Below, piece by piece: positions 59,894 through 64,000 of a DNA stretch of 64,000 nucleotides (its first letter is position 1; each line of letters starts with the position of its first letter). A model generated the notes under the pieces. The model made no database searches and was not told the origin of the DNA. It saw only the letters and a list, made by a program, of their open reading frames with translations. The position numbers and the translations under genes were made by a program. This stretch comes from Bradyrhizobium archetypum (GTDB lineage Bacteria; Pseudomonadota; Alphaproteobacteria; Rhizobiales; Xanthobacteraceae): contig NZ_JAAVLW010000004.1 of the NCBI RefSeq assembly GCF_013114835.1, forward strand, positions 620,001-684,000, given 5' to 3'.

Positions 59894-61027
59894 ATGAACG
59901 ACGGGACGCCCATTCGGCCGGCGAGGAATGTCGAACTCGGCGCCAGCGGCGAAGAATTCCAGAACCTCCACGAATTTATCCGGAAAGCGCGCGCCCGCCT
60001 TAACCAGAACGCTTGGGACTATATCGTCGGCGCCTCGGAGACGGAGACCACCATGCGCCGTAACCGCATGGCACTCGATGAGATCGCATTCCGGCCCCGC
60101 GTGCTGCGCAATGTCGTCGACGTCGATCCCTCGGTTGAGGTTTTCGGCCGCCGCTTGCGTCTGCCGGTCATGATCGCACCGGTCGGCGCGCTGGAGATTT
60201 TCGACGCTCAGTCGGGTGCTGCGGTGGCGCGCGGGGCGGGACGGTTCGGCGCCGCCCACATGCTGAGTTCGGTGTCCGAACCAGGATTGGAGGCGACCGC
60301 CAAGGCCGCGCCCGACGCGTCGCGCATTTACCAGCTCTATGTACGAGGGGACGATGCCTTCGTCGAAGATGTCGTCAGCCGCGCCATCGACAATGGATAT
60401 GCCGCGTTCTGCCTGACGGTGGATACGGCACACTACAGCCGGCGCGAGCGCGATATCGCCAAGCGATATGTGCGCGAAAGCCGGATCCGGGCAACCGGAG
60501 GCGACTTCCAGAAGGGGCTGGAATGGCGCACGGTGAAACTGATCAAGGACAAGTATAAAATTCCGCTGGTGATCAAGGGAATCGCCACCGCGGAAGATGC
60601 CATCATCGCGCTCGATCACGGCGTCGACTGGATCTATGTGTCGAACCATGGCGGCCGTCAGCTCGACCACGGTCGCGGCGCGATGCACGTCTTGCCGGAA
60701 ATCGTCGACGCCGTTGCGGGCCGGGCCAAGATCATGGTTGACGGCTCGTTCTGCCGTGGCACCGACATCGTGAAGGCAATCGCGTCCGGCGCGGATCTGG
60801 TCGGCATCGGGCGGCTGCAATGCTGGGCGCTCGCCGCCGCAGGCGAGGCCGGCATCGTGCGGATGCTGGAGCTTCTCGAAGACGAGGTTATCCGTTGTCT
60901 TGGGCTACTGGGCGTCACCCGCTTTGCCGAGCTCGACAAGTCTTACCTGCATCCGGCGACTGCGACGAATCTGCCGAACGTATTCAGCGCATTTCCGCTC
61001 CTGGATATCGAGCCCTATCGCTACTGA
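59894..61027 (+). CDS. FMN-dependent alpha-hydroxy-acid oxidoreductase
   Basis: 377 aa from ATG 59894, with GGGAGAG upstream. Flavin-binding TIM barrel: 'RPRVLRNVVDVDPSVEVFGR', 'LPVMIAPVGALEIFDAQSG', Lys228 in 'PLVIKGIATAEDA', and the catalytic His252 and Arg255 in 'IYVSNHGGRQLDHG'. Late motifs 'KIMVDGSFCRGTDIVKAIA' and 'LVGIGRLQCWALAAAGEAG' complete the phosphate site. Relatives include lactate, glycolate and mandelate oxidases or dehydrogenases. It lies 143 bases after the CoA-transferase. The substrate is not predictable. Confidence 0.9.
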   Translation: MNDGTPIRPARNVELGASGEEFQNLHEFIRKARARLNQNAWDYIVGASETETTMRRNRMALDEIAFRPRVLRNVVDVDPSVEVFGRRLRLPVMIAPVGALEIFDAQSGAAVARGAGRFGAAHMLSSVSEPGLEATAKAAPDASRIYQLYVRGDDAFVEDVVSRAIDNGYAAFCLTVDTAHYSRRERDIAKRYVRESRIRATGGDFQKGLEWRTVKLIKDKYKIPLVIKGIATAEDAIIALDHGVDWIYVSNHGGRQLDHGRGAMHVLPEIVDAVAGRAKIMVDGSFCRGTDIVKAIASGADLVGIGRLQCWALAAAGEAGIVRMLELLEDEVIRCLGLLGVTRFAELDKSYLHPATATNLPNVFSAFPLLDIEPYRY

Positions 61028-61065
61028 GGGTCGAAGGCTGCAACGCCGGGCCCAAAACCTCATTA

Positions 61066-61242
61066 CGCTGAATTCAGCCTTGAGAAGGCCATCGGCCTTC
61101 TGGACATTCAGGCGCGTCGGCTGAAACTGTCGCCGGTCAACGATGAGGATCTGAAAACGCTGACGGATTCGGTCTGGTAGAAGTGCGCGACGAGGGGCTC
61201 GTGCTGACGCCGGCCGGGATCGCCGTACTGAATGGGCCGTGA
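61066..61242 (+). pseudogene. Decayed relative of the 27137-27679 C-terminal domain
   Basis: One frame reads 'AIGLLDIQARRLKLSPVNDE', 'DLKTLTDS' and then stops at a TAG at 61178. After a one-base shift at about 61170 the next frame gives 'GLVEVRDEGLVLTPAGIAVL', ending in TGA at 61240-61242. Together this matches 'RAKLSPISPEDLRALIELDL' and 'VETRGDGIVLTTRG' from the gene at 27137-27679. No start codon or upstream coding sequence is evident. Confidence 0.55.
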
Positions 61243-61425
61243 TCAGCGCAGGAAGCTCTCGCCGGAATCGCGAGGCGTGCAGCGATAGGTCAACACTTCG
61301 TAGTTCTGGTCGCGCGGCTCGATCGTGGCCAGCCGCATTTGTGCGCCGCATTTCATGCAAGGCATTTCTATGCTGGTTTGGAAGCGCGTGCAGGTCGGTG
61401 TCGGCCGAAATGTTTGCAGCAGCAT
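61243..61425 (-). CDS. Small zinc-ribbon-like protein
   Basis: 60 aa from ATG 61425; the frame is open to 61521. A Cys pair in 'EMPCMKCGAQMRLATIEPRD' and a third Cys in 'YEVLTYRCTPRDSGESFLR' form what looks like part of a zinc ribbon. I associate the 'MxCxxCGxxMRLxxIEP' pattern with small rhizobial proteins of unknown function. The usual fourth Cys is missing, so the gene may be drifting. It is convergent with the remnant at 61066-61242. Confidence 0.5.
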   Translation of the reverse strand: MLLQTFRPTPTCTRFQTSIEMPCMKCGAQMRLATIEPRDQNYEVLTYRCTPRDSGESFLR

Positions 61426-61688
61426 TTTATTCCCATGTCCCGAGAGACTTAAATGAGAGACGCAACGCCACTTACAGTCGATCTCTAAACCCGAATCACT
61501 ATGCCATACTGTTGCCACCATTGGAATCGGCGCGCATCCGTACGGCTACGAACCGCAGGAGTAAGGAAATCTTTCCTTGATAGCAGGAATGCCGAATGCC
61601 AAGGTCTGTCGTCCAGGTTAGTCCAATACGGCGCAGACGCGGTCACGAATTGTGCTAACCTGACAGGGTCGACACTGGAGAAGCGACC

Positions 61689-62042
61689 ATGACCGAACCG
61701 AAACTCGAAGTTCCGGCCGAACTGCGTGAACTGGCCGAGAAAACCATCGATCAGGCGGAAAAGGCGTTCGGCATGTTCTTCGACGCCGCCGGCAAGTCCA
61801 TGACGGCCATGCCCGGCGCGAGCACCGAAATCTCCAAGCAGGCCCTGTCGTTTACCGAACAGAATATGAAGGCTGCATTCGAACATGCTCGAAAGCTGGT
61901 CCATGCCACCGATCTTCAGGAGGCGATGCGGATCCAGTCCGAATTCCTGCGCAGCCAGTTCACCAATGCTGGCGAACATATGCGGCAGATCACCGGCGGC
62001 GTCGTCTCGGCCGCAAAAGATTCAACAAAAGGCAAGTTGTGA
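61689..62042 (+). CDS. Phasin-family protein
   Basis: 117 aa with GGAGAAG nine bases before ATG 61689. It is helical and charged throughout: 'VPAELRELAEKTIDQAEKAF', 'FFDAAGKSMTAMPGASTEIS', 'FTEQNMKAAFEHARKLVHA', 'QSEFLRSQFTNAGEHM'. The length, low complexity and 'Q-x-E-F-x-x-x-Q' pattern are typical of phasins that coat polyhydroxyalkanoate granules. No PHA synthase is nearby. It converges with the 62051-62302 gene, eight bases apart. Confidence 0.87.
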   Translation: MTEPKLEVPAELRELAEKTIDQAEKAFGMFFDAAGKSMTAMPGASTEISKQALSFTEQNMKAAFEHARKLVHATDLQEAMRIQSEFLRSQFTNAGEHMRQITGGVVSAAKDSTKGKL

Positions 62043-62050
62043 GGCGCCTA

Positions 62051-62302
62051 CTAGCGGCGGCGTCCGATCGCGACACCGAACAGAAAAGCAACGAAAAGGC
62101 TGGCGAGCGGCGCTTCGCGGGTAATCGCACTGATGGTCGAAAGCGGCATTCCCGGTTGCCGTGCTGCCGTGATCGCGTCGCTAAGACGGCCGACTGCAGC
62201 CTGCAGCGCCTCGGACACTTCGGTGAGCGTGCGTGACACATCAGTAGCGGTATCGATGGCGCGTTCCGCCATGCCGGGCTGCGATGGCTCTTCGATATTC
62301 AC
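62051..62302 (-). CDS. Small membrane-anchored hypothetical protein
   Basis: About 83 aa from GTG 62302, or 73 aa from ATG 62272; the frame is open to 62425 and the start is uncertain. A long amphipathic helix ('AERAIDTATDVSRTLTEVSE', 'LQAAVGRLSDAITAAR') is followed by one C-terminal membrane helix ending in a basic tail ('PLASLFVAFLFGVAIGRRR'). This plan is like ElaB/YqjD-type tail-anchored proteins, but the match is only architectural. Confidence 0.55.
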   Translation of the reverse strand: MNIEEPSQPGMAERAIDTATDVSRTLTEVSEALQAAVGRLSDAITAARQPGMPLSTISAITREAPLASLFVAFLFGVAIGRRR

Positions 62303-62469
62303 GTTCTCCAACTCACTCGGTTGCTCGGTGTTGCCGGGCAGCGGCTCATCTCTGCATAATCCGCGCGCAGGGCATTTGTTCCCGCGGGATCGCCTTGCTC
62401 GGCGTCGATGCGGAACTTTCTCCATCCCCGCGATTTAATCCGTCAGAGTAAATCAACGCGGATTTTCGG

Positions 62470-62760
62470 ATGGTGAGGGATTTGGCGGAAGATCAGTTGA
62501 GCCGACACAGTAGCGGGCCATTGAAGGTTGCGATTGTGGTCGCCGTTCTTGGCGTGGTTGGCATGCTGGTCGTCGACCACGGCCCATGGAACAAGCCGAA
62601 GGTACAACACCCGGTGATCGCGAACTACAGCACCACAGGCGAAGCGGCCCGTGCCGCCGGTGCGGACGTCATACCGACCGAGCCGAAGCTTCAGGTGGAG
62701 CCTAGTCCGCCCGTGCCGAAGCCTGTTCACCCGGTCAATCCAGCGCCTCACTCTCACTAG
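62470..62760 (+). CDS. Small single-pass membrane protein with Pro-rich tail
   Basis: 96 aa. A membrane helix at about 19-36 ('KVAIVVAVLGVVGMLVVDHG') is followed by a periplasmic tail rich in Pro and Val ('EPSPPVPKPVHPVNPAPH'). The start at ATG 62470 has only a weak ribosome site. No family was recognised. The Pro-rich tail is the sort found in envelope-spanning or peptidoglycan-associated small proteins. Confidence 0.55.
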   Translation: MVRDLAEDQLSRHSSGPLKVAIVVAVLGVVGMLVVDHGPWNKPKVQHPVIANYSTTGEAARAAGADVIPTEPKLQVEPSPPVPKPVHPVNPAPHSH

Positions 62761-62772
62761 AGAGCGCGTCTG

Positions 62773-62805
62773 GTACGCCGGGCAAGTCACCGGCACAGTG
62801 GCATC
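62773..62805 (+). repeat. Degenerate copy of the CGGGCAA repeat
   Basis: CCGGGCAAGTCACCGGCACA followed by GTGGCATC resembles the first half of the copies at 63131 and 63303. No hairpin terminator follows it. Confidence 0.4.
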
Positions 62806-62835
62806 TCAAGTGCTCGGGACTTTTGCACGAGCGGT

Positions 62836-63021
62836 TCAGCGCACGCTGACGAATGCACCCCAGCATGCAGCGAGCCCGGCGGCTACCAGCACGAGCAGCG
62901 GATTTTCGCAAAACGGGCTGCCATATTGGCACATTGCAATACCCAGCGAGCCGATTTCGTGACGGCTCGCCGCATAGAACAAGCCCGACAGTATCGTGAG
63001 CACGGCAGCAACGAAAAACAT
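62836..63021 (-). CDS. Small two-helix membrane protein
   Basis: 61 aa from ATG 63021, chosen for a strong AAGGAGGG upstream; the frame is open to 63069. Two hydrophobic helices ('MFFVAAVLTILSGLFYAAS' and 'PLLVLVAAGLAACWGAFVSV') flank a short loop with two Cys ('MCQYGSPFCEN'), which could form a disulfide in the periplasm. I recognise it as a type common in Bradyrhizobium, with no known function. Confidence 0.66.
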   Translation of the reverse strand: MFFVAAVLTILSGLFYAASRHEIGSLGIAMCQYGSPFCENPLLVLVAAGLAACWGAFVSVR

Positions 63022-63130
63022 TCGACACCCTCCTTGCGCTCTGTTGGGGCCGCAGGTTGCGCCATCCACGGCCCAACAATTTCGTTTCGATGCTGCGATG
63101 TCCGATCTGAATCCGGTTTGCGCGGGCCAC

Positions 63131-63181
63131 TTGACGCATCGGGCAAATCAGGGGCACATTGGCATCATCGCAGATTTCGTG
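63131..63181 (+). repeat. CGGGCAA repeat, copy with terminator (A)
   Basis: Begins TTGACGCATCGGGCAAATCA, then a variable stretch and CATCATCGCA before the hairpin at 63182-63217. The same order of blocks is seen at 63303-63352. Confidence 0.6.
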
Positions 63182-63217
63182 AAGCCCGCGCCGGAAACGG
63201 CGGCGGGCTTTTCTTTT
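63182..63217 (+). terminator. Intrinsic terminator after repeat copy A
   Basis: AAGCCCGCGCCG, loop GAAA, then CGGCGGCGGGCTT and a T-rich run (TTCTTTT). The 12-pair stem has one bulge. It is the classic rho-independent form and also works as a barrier in the opposite direction because A's precede it. Confidence 0.75.
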
Positions 63218-63302
63218 CACACAACAATAAGCCAAGGCCGTTTCAATTTGTCGAAACGATTTCGTTGAATTTTCCGCAATCAGTTGACCATTCGAAAACT
63301 GA

Positions 63303-63352
63303 TTGACATGTCGGGCAAATCACCGGCATAACACCATCATCGCAAAAATTGC
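63303..63352 (+). repeat. CGGGCAA repeat, copy with terminator (B)
   Basis: Begins TTGACATGTCGGGCAAATCA, then CCGGCATAACACCATCATCG before the hairpin at 63353. TTGACA (63303-63308) and CATAAC (63327-63332) are 18 bases apart and could be a promoter for a very short transcript ending at the adjacent terminator. Confidence 0.6.
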
Positions 63353-63392
63353 AAAGCCCGCGCGGAGAATTCCGCCGCGGGCTTTTTGTTTG
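63353..63392 (+). terminator. Intrinsic terminator after repeat copy B
   Basis: AAAGCCCGCG and CGCGGGCTTT form the outer stem, with CGGA and TCCG pairing inside, followed by TTTTTGTTT. Same design as the terminator at 63182-63217. Confidence 0.78.
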
Positions 63393-63711
63393 AGGTTTTC
63401 GAATCGGACGGCGGCCGCCCATCGACGCCGCAACTCCCAACGCCCCCGCCCGGGCGTCACGAGCGCGCCGCTGTCCGAGCTTCCATCACCATCCAGTTGG
63501 CCGGCATGCGCGAACATGCCGGCTCGCGGCGCGCATCGTCACGCGCCGCACGCGGCCCCCGACGGGATAAGGTTCGCGCCCCAAATGATCTGCGCCTGCA
63601 CTCCGCGATCATGCCGCACATATCTCTTTTGGAGGGAAGCCGATGACTGCCCTACCTGATCTCGCTCGCGCTCATCAGTCTCGACGTCATCGCCACATCG
63701 GAGGAGTTCTC
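63393..63711. other. Intergenic region, no gene recognised
   Basis: About 320 bases. Open frames carry no motif. GGAGGG lies before an ATG at 63643 that is in frame with the next gene and could add 23 residues to it. Confidence 0.4.
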
Positions 63712-63873
63712 GTGAGCACCGACATCATTCAAATCATTCCGCGTCCAAAACGCGATAACGTAAAGACGGATTTTCCGGCGATTGCCTTCCGCACTGCGCG
63801 GCATCAACCCGCCACCGATCCTGTCGATGCTGCGCCAGATAAGCGCGCCCGATCGATCAACCGAGCAGCCTAG
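63712..63873 (+). CDS. Small hypothetical protein
   Basis: 53 aa from GTG 63712, with GGAGGAG five bases upstream. It reads 'STDIIQIIPRPKRDNVKTDF' then 'PAIAFRTARHQPATDP' and is soluble and Pro-rich. I associate 'DIIQIIPRP' with small Bradyrhizobium proteins of unknown function. An in-frame ATG at 63643 also has GGAGGG ahead of it, so two starts may be used. The next gene begins immediately after the stop. Confidence 0.55.
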   Translation: MSTDIIQIIPRPKRDNVKTDFPAIAFRTARHQPATDPVDAAPDKRARSINRAA

Positions 63874-64000
63874 ATGGGAAAGGCAAGAGCCCTTCTTGAG
63901 ATTCGTTCTCTCGCACGCAGCCATACCCGAACTGCGATTCGCGTTCTCGTCCGCATCATGCGAAGCGAGGATGCTACGCCAGCCGCCCGCGTATCTGCCG
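63874..64000 (+). CDS. Hypothetical protein, 3' partial
   Basis: Starts at ATG 63874, directly after the TAG of the previous gene, and stays open to the window edge (42 codons). 'ALLEIRSLARSHTRTAIRVL' then 'VRIMRSEDATPAARVSA' is helical and basic, like the opening of small phage-terminase-like or HEAT-like bacterial proteins, but the fragment is too short to place. Confidence 0.5.
   Translation, partial: MGKARALLEIRSLARSHTRTAIRVLVRIMRSEDATPAARVSA

Noticed and set aside
59852..60820. A 322-codon minus-strand frame
   Set aside because: Antisense to the FMN hydroxyacid gene, which has all its catalytic motifs.

Overview
The window reads as chromosomal DNA of a GC-rich alphaproteobacterium in the Rhizobiales, most like Bradyrhizobium. 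Supporting signs are a LivKHMGF-type ABC transporter, a GcrA-type cell-cycle regulator, an OpgC-like glucan succinyltransferase, a phasin, a Bradyrhizobium-style IS630 element and several tiny zinc-ribbon or membrane proteins. This assignment rests on family recognition, not a database search. No rRNA, tRNA or CRISPR array was seen.

Bases 1-25122 are a mosaic surface-polysaccharide cluster with genes on both strands. It holds an O-antigen polymerase/ligase-like protein cut by the left edge, a Wzx-type flippase, four glycosyltransferases, a pyruvyl transferase, a sugar-1-phosphate cytidylyltransferase, a PIG-L deacetylase, methyltransferases, two exported glycosidases and a class III aminotransferase. 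A compact + strand run at 19603-25122 (SDR, C-methyltransferase, RfbC-like epimerase, DUF4910 protein, acyltransferase) looks like a branched or modified sugar pathway. The left end carries two decayed IS630 transposase copies and a decayed serine recombinase.

Bases 25123-29586 hold small lineage-specific genes. A cold-shock protein and a convergent Lys/Arg-rich protein share an unnamed C-terminal domain. A four-cysteine mini-protein and two secreted proteins follow.

Bases 29788-44095 look like a catabolic island. An epoxide hydrolase and a DsbA-fold isomerase lie beside a leftward operon (acyl-CoA synthetase, TetR, SDR, Baeyer-Villiger-type monooxygenase). That operon is divergent from a rightward operon (LivKHMGF transporter, crotonase, MaoC hydratase, CitE-like lyase). 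A CoA-transferase and an FMN 2-hydroxyacid oxidoreductase at 58488-61027 may be related.

Bases 44143-50772 are envelope and signalling genes: a DUF4173 membrane protein, a response regulator and a histidine kinase in one operon, a frameshifted membrane-anchored GH3 hexosaminidase, and OpgC.

Bases 50944-53471 form the most striking regulatory module. A LexA/CI-like S24 repressor sits among three sigma70-like promoters. At least three carry a shared 17-bp palindrome, in two cases in the spacer between the -35 and -10 boxes. The promoters drive the repressor itself, a divergent GcrA-like/DUF6456-like pair and a separate 91-codon gene. A second-copy BamA-like protein follows.

Bases 55962-64000 hold a conserved secreted protein, a decayed methanethiol methyltransferase, a GFA protein, the CoA-transferase/FMN pair, a phasin and small proteins. 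A repeat family with two strong hairpin terminators lies near 63.2 kb, and a gene cut by the right edge ends the window.
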